DNA from: JBCBSS01 sp039819065 | GTDB taxonomy: Bacteria; Bacteroidota; Bacteroidia; Cytophagales; Cyclobacteriaceae | Direction of reading: 5' to 3' | DNA: 29,165 nt | Assembly: GCA_039819065.1 (NCBI GenBank) | Contig: JBCBSS010000102.1 | Span: forward strand, 1-29,165 | Shown: in pieces, positions 1-8,317 of the stretch | Numbering within the stretch: the first letter of the stretch is position 1 | Layout of the letters: every line of letters begins with the position of its first letter | The notes under the pieces: generated by a model | The model's input: the letters and a program-made list of their open reading frames with translations, nothing else | Databases searched by the model: none | What the model was told of the DNA's origin: nothing | Translations under genes and position numbers: made by a program

Positions 1-239
1 CGAAATGTTAGCCACTTTTGATGAGTATCGTTGAAGTAAAAAGGCTGTTCATCGCTTCCTCCGCGACGAATGTTCCTTTCTACCTGCTTGTCCTGAACAA
101 TATATCTCTCCTCTACACATTCATGACTCTCAGTTACGGATTCCTCGGCTATGACGGGGAAAAAACCAAACAAAATGATTAGTACACCTAACCCTAAGCC
201 GGAAGTAAATCGAGATGATATGGAGAGTGTTACTTTCAT
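1..239 (-). CDS. Secreted protein of unknown function (5' end only)
   Basis: An ATG at 239 on the minus strand opens a frame of 79 codons that runs off the left edge of the window without a stop. The predicted N-terminus has a short basic start (MKVTLSISSRF), a hydrophobic stretch (about residues 14-31, GLGLGVLIILFGFFPVIA) and then a polar acidic segment (EESVTESHECVEER). This is a signal peptide followed by a mature region with at least one cysteine. The remainder (QPFYFNDTHQKWLTF) matches no family I recognise. The gene is truncated by the window, so the product is unknown. The frame could be chance, but a clean signal peptide directly after the ATG makes a real exported protein likely. Confidence 0.55.
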   Translation of the reverse strand, partial: MKVTLSISSRFTSGLGLGVLIILFGFFPVIAEESVTESHECVEERYIVQDKQVERNIRRGGSDEQPFYFNDTHQKWLTF

Positions 240-828
240 TTCACATAGCTACACTATTAAAGTACGGAATTTTCTATGAATCGACCAACAAAAAGCCATA
301 TAATCTTCGTTAAAAAGAACATTATTCAGGAAATTATTAGCCCTGCAAGAATTAAAAAGATAGAATCTATCGACTTTCCACCGGAATGACCGAGGCTTGA
401 GTTGATTCGTCATTCTATTGGTAATCAGATTACTTCTCCGCTCATACCTGGGCTTTCACCCCCACTCCGATACACAGAGAGGCAACGTCAGTACTACAAC
501 TTCTACACTTCTAACCGATTCTATTCATTTCATTTGTCCATAACTGGATATCATCAATTGATTATATCCTATTCAGCAAATCGTGCTAACCTGCCAATAA
601 GTTGCTGCTCAGAAGGACTAATATGATGGTCTGATTATTTGATGTGGTGATTGATGATCGAATTTTATCAGTGTACCTACTAGACAATTTACTTCTACCT
701 ATTTCTATTTATTTCCAACTTCTAATTTCTAACTTCTAATAGCGACTAGATTGCTTTGCTCCTTCGTCGCGCGCAATGACAGCTAGAATTCAGGATGTAC
801 ATCTGTCTTACTTCTTTTGTCTAGAATC
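240..828. other. Intergenic region dominated by repeat sequence
   Basis: No convincing gene lies here. Positions 240-620 show no feature I can name. A small open frame at 402-626 has no homology-like pattern and runs into the repeat, so I do not call it. From 621 onward the sequence is the composite repeat described separately, ending just downstream of the DUF2306 stop codon. Confidence 0.6.
621..824 (-). repeat. Composite intergenic repeat, copy 1
   Basis: Read on the plus strand the order is: 8-bp-word block (621-660, TTTGATG-like), a link (ACAATTTA), a T-rich block of about 10-bp words (691-740, TTCTA/TTTCTA), a stem-loop core (749-781, GATTGC...GCAATGACA), a conserved link (GAATTCAGGATGTACA) and a 7-bp-word block (803-824, GTCTTAC/TTCTTTT). 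On the sense strand of the DUF2306 gene, the 7-bp block begins 5-9 bp after the stop codon. The same order recurs at 5194-5376, 14590-14765 and 24971-25404. Confidence 0.8.
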
Positions 829-1668
829 TCACAACCTCGGCAACCACATGCCCATAGTAGCCACTACAGTTCCAGCCAGCATAGCTAGAGTCCACAAAAG
901 CAAACTTCCTCCCATAGCGAAACGACCAGTTGCTTTAGCCCTGTCTTGAGCTAGATAGTACAGCTCTAGAATAGCCAAAGGCAGTAGGTACTGACCGAAA
1001 GTCCAAAAGCTGAGGAAAGGCCCCTGAAAGGTCTCCGGATCGAAACCAGCTGGCCCGCCATTGATCACAATCCAGAACATCAGCCCTACCCTGAAGAACC
1101 ACACGCCACTGACGACAATGAAGAGTCGCATCGCCCAGCGAAGGTGCTTTTCAAACTTGCGCTGCACGGCCAGTCTTAATGCTATCACTGAAAATACAAT
1201 GATCAGAACACCATCCAGGCTGGTTCCTATCCGCATAATTGTTCCACCTACGGTTCCCCTGGTCCATATCATATACAATCCAAATAGGCTAGTAAGCACT
1301 ACTGCAAAAAGGTAGACTCGTCCATTCCACCTGTGGAATTTGGGCAATGCTTTCCTAAACTTTGGAATGAACTGCAGGGGACCGAAAACGATAATAATCA
1401 CAGCCAAAAGAAGGTGTCCAGCGAGAGCAATATTGCCCATAGCATCACCTTCAATCATGCCATGAGGTAGCACCTCCTCCCAGGCTTTAAGGTTACCTTG
1501 AATCGCAGAGCCACCGTAAAAAGCAGCTACATAGTAGGCAAATATCCATTGGCCGAGCACAGCCGCAACAAACCAGATCTTTCCGGTGGCTTTCAAGAAA
1601 CCCAAACCGGTAGTGGCGCTAGCTTTTGAGACATTCGTTGTTGGTGAAATCGTGTTGGTTAATTCCAT
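829..1668 (-). CDS. DUF2306 family integral membrane protein
   Basis: The 279-residue product has about seven hydrophobic segments: roughly 31-51, 82-99, 118-134, 146-164, 178-202, 225-243 and 252-273. The diagnostic stretch of the DUF2306 family is at about 85-135: a long helix ending in GPLQFIPKFR, then LPKFHRWNGRVYL, with a histidine-arginine pair before a Gly-Arg-Val-Tyr helix start. The function of DUF2306 proteins is not established. The conserved histidines (H84, H112) resemble those of membrane haem or quinone proteins, but that is only a guess. The N-terminal 25 residues are Ser/Thr-rich and probably cytosolic. It stands alone on the minus strand. Its downstream side abuts a composite repeat and its upstream side is a 635-bp gap full of repeat elements, so no operon partner is visible. 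Confidence 0.8.
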   Translation of the reverse strand: MELTNTISPTTNVSKASATTGLGFLKATGKIWFVAAVLGQWIFAYYVAAFYGGSAIQGNLKAWEEVLPHGMIEGDAMGNIALAGHLLLAVIIIVFGPLQFIPKFRKALPKFHRWNGRVYLFAVVLTSLFGLYMIWTRGTVGGTIMRIGTSLDGVLIIVFSVIALRLAVQRKFEKHLRWAMRLFIVVSGVWFFRVGLMFWIVINGGPAGFDPETFQGPFLSFWTFGQYLLPLAILELYYLAQDRAKATGRFAMGGSLLLWTLAMLAGTVVATMGMWLPRL

Positions 1669-1849
1669 GTTGTTATTAGATTTTGATTGTTAAAAGTATT
1701 CTATTGACATCATAATGAGTCGTGCCTCGAGCGTTGAGGTTTGACAACCTGTTCTGTTTATTGTTTCATCAAGCGTTTCGGTTTGCCGCTTTTAAAGGCG
1801 TCATTCTCCGGTTTGTGACGAAGGAGTAGGTCCGGGAACCTCTTCGATC

Positions 1850-1953
1850 TACTGGATTGCTTTGCTCCTTCATCTCGTCTACCTACCGACAGGCAATGAC
1901 ACTTTGATTCAGAAAACCTGTCTTATGTCTTTCGTCTTATTTCTTATGTCTAT
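1850..1953 (-). repeat. Composite intergenic repeat, short copy 2
   Basis: This copy has a core at 1855-1901 (GATTGC...GCAATGACA, with a CTACCTACCGACAGG insert), the conserved link and a 7-bp-word block at 1918-1953 (TCTTATG/TCTTTCG words). The T-rich and 8-bp blocks are missing. It is not close to a stop codon, unlike most composite copies. Confidence 0.7.
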
Positions 1954-1958
1954 CCGTT

Positions 1959-2010
1959 CTTACTCATCCCCAGCCCTTCTCTAACATTAGAGAATGGTGA
2001 CTCCAGAAGT
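1959..2010. repeat. Hairpin repeat, copy 1 of 2
   Basis: CTTACTCATCCCC is followed by an inverted repeat (TTCTCTAA at 1977-1984, TTAGAGAA at 1987-1994) and then GGTGACTC-AGAAGT. A second copy at 4999-5049 shares almost the whole sequence and has a longer stem. Each copy lies in a gap upstream or downstream of the permease genes. Confidence 0.75.
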
Positions 2011-2023
2011 TCTTTCTGGTGTC

Positions 2024-2148
2024 GTCATTCTCTGGTTCGTGCCGAAGAAGAGAATCCAGGGAATCTCAGACGATCCCCGAGAGATTCCCAAGTCTCCCCC
2101 GACTCGTCGGCACGTGTCCGTCCACTGACGGATCGCAAGGGAATGACA
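2024..2148. repeat. Inverted pair of stem-loop cores
   Basis: A plus-oriented core (2024-2067; stem ATTCTCT with AGAGAAT) faces a minus-oriented core (2083-2148; stem ATTCCC with GGGAAT when read on the minus strand). The second core carries an internal palindromic insert TCCGTC-AGTG-GACGGA. The outer ends are GTCAT and ATGAC. Confidence 0.7.
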
Positions 2149-2205
2149 GCTATTAGTCAAGCATACTTCTCATTTTCACCACTCAGTACACTCCTATGCC
2201 ACTCC

Positions 2206-2291
2206 TGTCATTCCGAGTGTAACGAGGAATCTCTCTTGTTACAGTGGTTAATTTTCATAAGAGTAAGACTTCTCCTAACGTCGAAGTGACA
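2206..2291. repeat. Inverted pair of stem-loop cores (86 bp)
   Basis: The plus core at 2206-2233 has stem ATTCC/GGAAT and loop GAGTGTAACGA. The minus core at 2267-2291 has stem ACTTC/GAAGT, a C-G variant of the ATTTC/GAAAT stem seen elsewhere. The termini are TGTCA and TGACA. The pair ends 13 bp from the stop codon of permease 1. Confidence 0.75.
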
Positions 2292-2303
2292 TGGGTTAGC
2301 ATC

Positions 2304-4901
2304 CTATTCCATCTTCAATCCATCTACCGGATTAGTGTTTGAAACCCTTTTTATTTGAGCTGCTACCACTGCGACCAGTACAAGTACCAGTATACCTACA
2401 GTAAAGGTTGAAAAAGAGTAATTCAAAGGCATGTGATAGACGAAGAACAAATTGAATATGAAGCTTACCAGATAGTACCCGGCCGGTATACCTAGTACCA
2501 ATGCTACCACAAACACGGTGAGATATTGCCTGCCAATACTGGTGGTCAAACCGCTCAAACCGGCCCCCAATACCTTGCGGATGCTGAATTCTTTAGTTCG
2601 TCCCGATACGTTAAGCGTGACCAGCCCATATAACCCTAGGCCAGCCAAGACCAACACAACTGAAGCCAAAGTTCTCCAAAACTGACTCCCGAAGTTCATA
2701 TCCTCACGGAAGCTTCCCCAAACGTCTTCCTGGTAGCCACCATCGAAAGGCAACTCTGGAAACAATACAGCCCATTGGGATCTCAATTCTTCATATACAT
2801 TGCCGATGGATTCATGTTTAGCACGCATGGATAAATAGCGATAACTTTCGGGTTCAGCCACTCTGAAAATGGTAGGCCTTACTTTAGAATAGAAATTGTA
2901 AGCATGGAAATCATTCACCACGCCTATCACTTCATATTGTACGCTATCGATTTTGAACAGTGATCCTATAGGTTCTGCTAGTTCCAAGTGATTGATTAAA
3001 GTTTCGTTGATGATAATGGCCTGATCGTCACTTTTTGCATGATCTCTGAAAGCACGGCCTTCAGCCAGACTTAACCCTATGGTTTCGAAGTAATTAGAAT
3101 CGACTAACATCTCATATACCTCGTACTTCCTCTCTGGTGCCTCTAGTTCGATAGCACCATGGGCCTTACCTAAATGATGTTTAGCACCGGAAATAGATAA
3201 AACATTGGCATGCTGATGCATCGCACCATAGAGCTTTTCAAAAGCAGCCTGATTTTCTAAATGAGCATAAACTACTCCGGTCTGGTCATACCCCCAACTT
3301 CTATTGTTTTGGTAAATTGTATTTTGCGTGAACATGACAGCGACTGAGATCAGTATACACGCCAATGTCAACTGAAATCCCAAAAACACTTTAGTCAGCC
3401 AACCTCTTCTGCCCAGGCTAAATGAACCTTTGAAAATGGTAGCAGCCTGAAACCTTGAAATGTATAAAGCCGGATAAGAACCGGACACCAAAGCGGTGAA
3501 TATCAACACTGAAGGCAGCATGATCCAGAGATCGCGGTCAAAGAGGTTGAAGTCCATGCGAAACTCTCCCGAGCTCTCCATCCATGGGATGAAAACGGTT
3601 ACGCCCAGCAGAAGCCCAAAGAATAGTGCGATGCTCATGACCAGCAGGTTCTCTCCCAAAAATTGAATGATCACCATGCGTCGATTGGCTCCTATGACTT
3701 TTCTCAAGCCGATCTCCTTTAGTCTTCTGGCACCAGACACAATCGAGATATTGATATAATTTATAGAAGCCAATGCTAGCATCAGCAGGCCTATAATGGT
3801 AAAGGAAATACTCGATTTGTCCATTACCTCGAAGCTGTCATTGGCAATATCGTGCCTGATATTGCCAGACTTTCTGTATAAGGTCGCCATCGACTCAAGG
3901 GCGAAAGAAGAAATGACCCAATCATCGTCTGCTTCATTTTGCAATGCCCGATACTTGTCCATTTTCCGCTCAATCAAAGGCATGCTTAATGGATCATCAA
4001 GCTGTACAAGGGTAGCATTGATCAGGTCTGTCCAGTCGTTCGGATTGTAGTTTGGATTTACCGTCTTCAGGTTCTCAAAGTTGATCAGAAAATCAAAATC
4101 GAATGATCTGGCGGCGGGAAATTCCTTTGCCACACCGGTTACTTCGAAAACCTTTTTGTTTTGCTCACCAAAAATCACCTGAATGCTCTCTCCAATAGGG
4201 TTCGCATCACCAAAATACTTGATCGACATGTCCTCGCTGAGGATAATACTGTTCAAATCGGCTAGTGAATTAGGAACACCCCATTTGAGCGGGAAGGTGA
4301 ACATTTCCAGGAACTCGGGGTCAACATACCGGACGCGCTCATGGAAGACATTGTTGTAGTACTTCATCACTACGTTCCGGTTTTCCACGCGGCAAACTTT
4401 CTTGATCTGGGCAAAATCCTGCTTTAACAGGCTTCCTAAAGGAGCTGGGCTTTGCCCATTCTGTTGCACCTTATTATCCCGATCAGCGAAGAAAGTAACT
4501 AGAAACACTTTATTCCCGTTCTCATGGAAGTCATCGACTTCATAAGAATACTTAATGAAGGCATAAGCCAACACGCAGATACCTATCGCAGCAGACAACC
4601 CAATGAGATTAATGAGCGAGCTCAAAGGATTCTTCATCAGGTTTCTGATCGACGTTTTGTAATAATTTCTGAACATCATAATAGTTGAGTTTTGACTTTG
4701 TGGATCTTTCCAGGCATAAGGTTGACAGCATCGGATCACATCCCACAAATAGAGCCTTCTGGCTTTCGACAAACCCATCTCTTCTACTCTGTCGTAAAAG
4801 AACTCTTCCAAATCACCATGCAACTCCTCGTACCGCTCCTTGCGGCAGTACCACTTAAAGAAGCGATAAGGTAGTTTCGGTATGGTGTTATTGTTTTTCA
4901 T
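2304..4901 (-). CDS. FtsX/MacB-like ABC transporter permease with N-terminal prefix domain (permease 1)
   Basis: The protein has 865 residues. Residues 1-75 form a soluble prefix (FFKWYCRKERYEELHGDLE, then RCCQPYAW at 57-64) known from Bacteroidota permeases of the orphan-permease type that sit beside PadR regulators. At residue 76 a typical MacB-like permease begins (MFRNYYKTSIRNLMKNP). TM1 is about 96-117. A periplasmic MacB-type domain runs to about 375, followed by an FtsX module (about 378-500, with ARRLKEIGLRKVIGANRR), a second periplasmic domain, and a second FtsX module at the C-terminus (SGRTKEFSIRKVLGAG, then two TM segments). It ends in NPVDGLKME, a usual C-terminus for this family. 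No ATPase is encoded nearby, so the partner, if any, is elsewhere. The likely role is export of, or response to, envelope-active compounds; the substrate is unknown. It is paralogous to 5387-8017. Confidence 0.88.
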   Translation of the reverse strand: MKNNNTIPKLPYRFFKWYCRKERYEELHGDLEEFFYDRVEEMGLSKARRLYLWDVIRCCQPYAWKDPQSQNSTIMMFRNYYKTSIRNLMKNPLSSLINLIGLSAAIGICVLAYAFIKYSYEVDDFHENGNKVFLVTFFADRDNKVQQNGQSPAPLGSLLKQDFAQIKKVCRVENRNVVMKYYNNVFHERVRYVDPEFLEMFTFPLKWGVPNSLADLNSIILSEDMSIKYFGDANPIGESIQVIFGEQNKKVFEVTGVAKEFPAARSFDFDFLINFENLKTVNPNYNPNDWTDLINATLVQLDDPLSMPLIERKMDKYRALQNEADDDWVISSFALESMATLYRKSGNIRHDIANDSFEVMDKSSISFTIIGLLMLALASINYINISIVSGARRLKEIGLRKVIGANRRMVIIQFLGENLLVMSIALFFGLLLGVTVFIPWMESSGEFRMDFNLFDRDLWIMLPSVLIFTALVSGSYPALYISRFQAATIFKGSFSLGRRGWLTKVFLGFQLTLACILISVAVMFTQNTIYQNNRSWGYDQTGVVYAHLENQAAFEKLYGAMHQHANVLSISGAKHHLGKAHGAIELEAPERKYEVYEMLVDSNYFETIGLSLAEGRAFRDHAKSDDQAIIINETLINHLELAEPIGSLFKIDSVQYEVIGVVNDFHAYNFYSKVRPTIFRVAEPESYRYLSMRAKHESIGNVYEELRSQWAVLFPELPFDGGYQEDVWGSFREDMNFGSQFWRTLASVVLVLAGLGLYGLVTLNVSGRTKEFSIRKVLGAGLSGLTTSIGRQYLTVFVVALVLGIPAGYYLVSFIFNLFFVYHMPLNYSFSTFTVGILVLVLVAVVAAQIKRVSNTNPVDGLKME

Positions 4902-4912
4902 TCGTTGCCCAT

Positions 4913-4935
4913 CATAGCTTTAGCGTAGGTGGGTT
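4913..4935. repeat. 23-bp direct repeat upstream of permease 1
   Basis: CATAGCTTTAGCGTAGGTGG and the next three bases (GTT) are identical at 4913-4935 and 8098-8120. In each case the repeat is a short distance upstream of a permease start codon (12 bp and 81 bp). It may be part of a duplicated 5' region or a shared regulatory site. Confidence 0.75.
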
Positions 4936-4947
4936 GTTGTTTTCATC

Positions 4948-4990
4948 GTCATTCTCCAGCTTACCACGAAGGAGCAAATCCAGGGAATCT
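4948..4990 (+). repeat. Stem-loop core, single
   Basis: GTCATTCTCCAG...CCAGGGAATCT. This copy is of the long type, like 2024-2067 and 14274-14317, with an imperfect outer stem. Confidence 0.55.
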
Positions 4991-4998
4991 TTTGCACT

Positions 4999-5049
4999 TC
5001 TTACTCATCCCCGCCCCTTCTCTAACATTAGAGAAGGGTGACTCTAGAA
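4999..5049. repeat. Hairpin repeat, copy 2 of 2
   Basis: TTACTCATCCCC, then an 11-bp inverted repeat CCCTTCTCTAA (5015-5025) / TTAGAGAAGGG (5028-5038), then TGACTCTAGAAGT. It matches 1959-2010. The stem is perfect here but has a mismatch in copy 1. Confidence 0.75.
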
Positions 5050-5141
5050 GTACGTTGCGTAGTACCCTTCTCCGTGCTGTAATTCCGGTCCCGATGAATC
5101 TGAATGACATCTATTTTTAGTTCTCATTGCCTAACCACTCC

Positions 5142-5176
5142 TGTCATTCCGATCCCGACGTGTCGGGAGAGGAATC
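5142..5176 (+). repeat. Stem-loop core, single, with internal palindrome
   Basis: TGTCATTCC...GGAATC, with an inner perfect palindrome TCCCGACGTGTCGGGA. The outer stem is ATTCC/GGAAT. Confidence 0.7.
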
Positions 5177-5193
5177 TTACTCCATCGCAACCC

Positions 5194-5376
5194 CTACTTC
5201 TATATATTTCTACTTACTTCTAGATACTTCCTAATCTAACTTCCAGCTTCTAACTTCTAACTTCTTTGATTTACTGGATTGCTTCGTCGTACCTCCTCGC
5301 AATGACACTTTGAATTCAGGGATGTACACAGTTACCAAGTCTTACCTCTTTCGTCTTACCTCTCATGTCTAACATC
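5194..5376 (-). repeat. Composite intergenic repeat, copy 3
   Basis: It consists of a T-rich block of TTCTA words (5195-5265), a core (5277-5307, ATTGC/GCAAT stem), the link GAATTCAGGGATGTACA (5311-5328) and a 7-bp-word block (5337-5376). On the sense strand of permease 2 the repeat-like sequence starts immediately after the stop codon at 5387-5389. Confidence 0.8.
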
Positions 5377-5386
5377 TCATATCTCC

Positions 5387-8017
5387 TTACTCCTGCCTCA
5401 ACGAATCTACCGGGTTAGCCATAGAAGCTTTGATCGTTTGAAAGCTAATGGCAAAACTGCCAATCAGGATCACTGCGATGGTAGGCCCCAGGTACAGCCA
5501 GGCATTGACATCCATGCGATCAGCAAAGCTCTCCAGCCAATACTCAGTGGCGAAATAAGCTAACGGCCAGGACACCACAGTAGCGATGACAATCAATCTG
5601 ACAATCTCACTGGATAGTAGTCTGATCAGCGTATTGGTGTTGGCACCAAGCACTTTTCTAATGCCCATCTCCTTTTTGCGGATAGCAGTAGAATAAGCAA
5701 TCAAGCCGATCAGTCCCAGGCAGGCTATGAGTACAGAAAGGGTAGCAAATACCGCAAATACCTGCCCTGTAGCCGTTTCCGATTCGTACAGATTCTGATA
5801 AGCTTCATCTAAAAAGAAGTATTGAAAAGGCTTTTCAGAATGCGCAGACCAAACACCTTTAATATATTCTATGGTGGCGTAAACATCCTGCACATTACTC
5901 AGCTTCACTGAGATATACCCTTCATGATTATTGGGCGTCAATTCTAGCGAAATAGGCTCTATCGACTTATGCAGGGATTCTATATTATAATCCTTGATGA
6001 CACCAATGACCTCCAATGTTTCTCCACTCCTGAATGCTGAGGTGAGCTTCTCACCGACAGGGTTTTCAAACCCAAATGACCTGGCCGCCGTTTCATTGAT
6101 GATCACCGCATTAGAATCAGAGGCATGGTCTTTTGAGAAGAACCGGCCAGAAACCAGTTCCAACCCCATCATTTCTTCATAGCCAAAACTGACCAGGTTA
6201 TTTCGGAAAAGGTGTGTCTCAGCAATGCCTTCTGGTCGATAAGACCTGATCTCATAGTGTTGACCAGGGATCGTCAAAGAATTGACCACTGATTTAACAT
6301 CAGCACCCTTAAGCACCTCATTCTTGAAAGTCTCCATATCTGTCTGGAGCAGGTCGGGGCGGCGAATTACCATCACCTGATCTTTATCGAAACCCAGATT
6401 TTTGGTGAGCATAAATTCTATCTGGCTATACACCACCAAAGTACCGATGATGATCACGATAGAAGCAGCGAACTGTACCACAACGAGGAAATTCCGCAGC
6501 CAGCCTGACCTTTTGCCTTTCTTAGAAACCCCTTTCAGCACCTCTACTGGCTGAAAAGCAGACAACACAAATGCCGGGTAAGCACCAGCTAGAATACCGG
6601 TGATCAGTGCCAAGGCCAAAATACCCAAAATGGCCCATAAGCTAGAAAATGCGCCAAATGCCAGCTCTTTACCAATCAATTCTGAAAAGAGTGGCATACC
6701 AACTTGGACGAGCAATACCGCCAGAATGGTAGCGATTAGCGCTATAATGGTAGATTCGAAAATGAACTGATAAACCAAAGTCCTCTTGGAAGAGCCCATC
6801 ACTTTTCTAACCCCAACCTCACGAGACCTCGAAGCGGATTGTGCCGTAGCCAGGTTGACAAAATTGAATATGGCAATAAAGAGCGTGATCAACGCCACGA
6901 TAGAATAAATGATGATATAGGAAATATTGCCGTTGGCCTCCAATTCACTGGCGCTTTTAGCATGGAGGTGGATGTCCTTGAGCGGAAAGAGTTCATAGTA
7001 GATGTTGTTGCCCGAGGCCTGCCATTCTTCGAAGCTCAAGCGAGTGAAATACTCAATTTGTGGGGCCATATACTTATGGATCATTTCGGTCAGCTTTTCT
7101 TCAAGCGCACTAACATTAGCATTTTTATCTATCACCGCATAAGTGTAGAAATCGCCACCAACCCAATGGTCATTATCCCAGGCCTTGTTAGAAGACATGG
7201 AACCAATCATATGGCCTTGTATGTGAGAGTTGGAAGGCATGTCTTCCATGATGCCGGTGATGGTGTATAGAATGGAGTCTTGCTCCACCGTGACCTGCTT
7301 ACCTATCGGATCTTCGAATCCAAAGTACTTCTCCGCATAGGTTTGAGAAAGTATCATAGAACGAGGTGCCACCAATGCCGTCTCAGGGTTACCCGCCACC
7401 AACTTAAAATCGAAGACATCAAATAATGTAGAATCAGCAAATAACACCCCGTCCTCACTGATTTCCTTTTCTCCCCTACCTATCAATAGCGGGCTATTCT
7501 TTCGTATCCGGGTAGCTTTTAGAATTTCGGGATAATCCTGAAGCATGGTCTTCGCCAAAGGCGCACAACTGGTGGCTTCATTCACCTCCTGCGAACGGAT
7601 AGAACCCGCAGCTTTGACCCGATAGATGCTTTCGTATTGTGTATGAAATCGGTCATAACTAAGCTCATTGGCAATGTAAAGCGCTATGAATATAAAGCTC
7701 GTTAAGCCGATCACCAGACCTGATGTATTCAACAAAGCATAGCTCTTGTTCTTAATCAGGTTCCGTATGGCAGTATAATAGAAGTTTTTGAACATGATGA
7801 AATATGTGATTTGAGTTTTTGACTTTCTCCAAGCGTATGGTTGACAGCAACGGATCACATCCCAGAGGTAGCGCCAACGCGCCTTAGCCAGTCCCATTTC
7901 CTCTACCCTGTAGTAGAAAAACTCCTCCAGATCACCATGCAGCTCCTCGTACCGCTCCTTGCGGCAATACCACTTGAAGAAGCGATGCGGTAGTTTTGGT
8001 ATGTTGTTATTGTTCAT
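5387..8017 (-). CDS. FtsX/MacB-like ABC transporter permease with N-terminal prefix domain (permease 2)
   Basis: The protein has 876 residues and the same architecture as permease 1: prefix domain 1-74 (FFKWYCRKERYEELHGDLE, RCCQPYAW), then a standard permease start at residue 75 (MFKNFYYTAIRNLIKNKS). TM1 is about 92-114. A MacB-type periplasmic domain follows, then a central FtsX module (QSASRSREVGVRKVMGSSKR with flanking TM helices), a second periplasmic domain and a C-terminal FtsX module (AIRKKEMGIRKVLGANTN). It ends in NPVDSLRQE. The prefixes of the two paralogues are nearly identical over about 65 residues, while the permease parts are clearly divergent, so the prefix is under separate constraint or has been homogenised by recombination. 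It lies between permease 1 and the PadR gene, all on the minus strand. Substrate and ATPase partner are unknown. Confidence 0.88.
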   Translation of the reverse strand: MNNNNIPKLPHRFFKWYCRKERYEELHGDLEEFFYYRVEEMGLAKARWRYLWDVIRCCQPYAWRKSKTQITYFIMFKNFYYTAIRNLIKNKSYALLNTSGLVIGLTSFIFIALYIANELSYDRFHTQYESIYRVKAAGSIRSQEVNEATSCAPLAKTMLQDYPEILKATRIRKNSPLLIGRGEKEISEDGVLFADSTLFDVFDFKLVAGNPETALVAPRSMILSQTYAEKYFGFEDPIGKQVTVEQDSILYTITGIMEDMPSNSHIQGHMIGSMSSNKAWDNDHWVGGDFYTYAVIDKNANVSALEEKLTEMIHKYMAPQIEYFTRLSFEEWQASGNNIYYELFPLKDIHLHAKSASELEANGNISYIIIYSIVALITLFIAIFNFVNLATAQSASRSREVGVRKVMGSSKRTLVYQFIFESTIIALIATILAVLLVQVGMPLFSELIGKELAFGAFSSLWAILGILALALITGILAGAYPAFVLSAFQPVEVLKGVSKKGKRSGWLRNFLVVVQFAASIVIIIGTLVVYSQIEFMLTKNLGFDKDQVMVIRRPDLLQTDMETFKNEVLKGADVKSVVNSLTIPGQHYEIRSYRPEGIAETHLFRNNLVSFGYEEMMGLELVSGRFFSKDHASDSNAVIINETAARSFGFENPVGEKLTSAFRSGETLEVIGVIKDYNIESLHKSIEPISLELTPNNHEGYISVKLSNVQDVYATIEYIKGVWSAHSEKPFQYFFLDEAYQNLYESETATGQVFAVFATLSVLIACLGLIGLIAYSTAIRKKEMGIRKVLGANTNTLIRLLSSEIVRLIVIATVVSWPLAYFATEYWLESFADRMDVNAWLYLGPTIAVILIGSFAISFQTIKASMANPVDSLRQE

Positions 8018-8034
8018 AATTCATTCCTTGATCG

Positions 8035-8114
8035 CCTGCGCTAAAGCTTCGGCGATCGCAGTCACCGTAACTTCAACCTATGTAGTAGCTCATCCACCAT
8101 AGCTTTAGCGTAGG
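8035..8114. repeat. Inverted repeat in the leader of permease 2
   Basis: CCTGCGCTAAAGCT (8035-8048) is complementary to AGCTTTAGCGTAGG (8101-8114) apart from one position that would be a G-U pair, with 52 nt between the arms. The right arm is part of the 23-bp repeat also found at 4913-4935. An additional short inverted repeat, GATCGCC/GGCGATC, overlaps the left arm. It could fold in the transcript upstream of permease 2. Confidence 0.55.
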
Positions 8115-8120
8115 TGGGTT
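8098..8120. repeat. 23-bp direct repeat upstream of permease 2
   Basis: Exact match to 4913-4935; see that entry. It lies 81 bp upstream of the permease 2 start codon. Confidence 0.75.
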
Positions 8121-8158
8121 AGTGTTTTATCTTAGGGCTATTCTAATAGTTTTATAAT

Positions 8159-8189
8159 TGTCATTGCGAGGAGGTACGACGAAACAATC
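8159..8189 (+). repeat. Stem-loop core, single
   Basis: TGTCATTGCGAGG...GACGAAACAATC. The loop matches 5277-5307 almost exactly, but the stem has lost one pair (C opposite A), so this copy is decaying. Confidence 0.7.
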
Positions 8190-8206
8190 CCGTACTTCAC
8201 CACCTC

Positions 8207-8299
8207 TGTCATTCCAAGTGTAACGAGGAATCTCACTCTGTCGCAGTACCACAACGGCGAGTAAGATTTCTCTCAGTCGGCTGACTGATCGAAATGACA
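8207..8299. repeat. Inverted pair of stem-loop cores (93 bp)
   Basis: The plus core at 8207-8234 has stem ATTCC/GGAAT and loop AAGTGTAACGA. The minus core at 8265-8299 has stem ATTTC/GAAAT and an inner palindrome TCAGTC-AGCC-GACTGA. The termini are TGTCAT and ATGACA. It lies between the PadR stop and the permease 2 leader. Confidence 0.75.
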
Positions 8300-8317
8300 T
8301 GCTACCTATGTTATAGG

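Larger units (their letters stand above)
1669..2303. other. Repeat-filled intergenic region
   Basis: There is no gene in these 635 bp. They contain at least six stem-loop cores of the same family in alternating orientation: 1800-1842 plus (decayed), 1855-1901 minus, 2024-2067 plus, 2083-2148 minus, 2206-2233 plus and 2267-2291 minus. There is also a 7-bp-word block at 1918-1953 and a separate hairpin repeat at 1959-2010. The promoter of the DUF2306 gene should lie near 1680-1720; a weak TACTTTTA on the minus strand resembles the Bacteroidota -7 element, but I cannot assign it firmly. Confidence 0.7.
4902..5386. other. Repeat-filled intergenic region between the two permeases
   Basis: No gene lies here. 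It holds the 23-bp CATAGCTTTAGC-type repeat (4913-4935), stem-loop cores at 4948-4990 and 5142-5176 (plus), a decayed one near 5085-5109, the hairpin repeat at 4999-5049, and a full composite repeat at 5194-5376. A short open frame at 4929-5120 lies wholly in repeat sequence and is rejected. Confidence 0.7.

Noticed and set aside
402..626. Open reading frame on the plus strand, 74 codons
   Set aside because: No domain-like pattern; the sequence is unique intergenic DNA running into the composite repeat, with no plausible start context.
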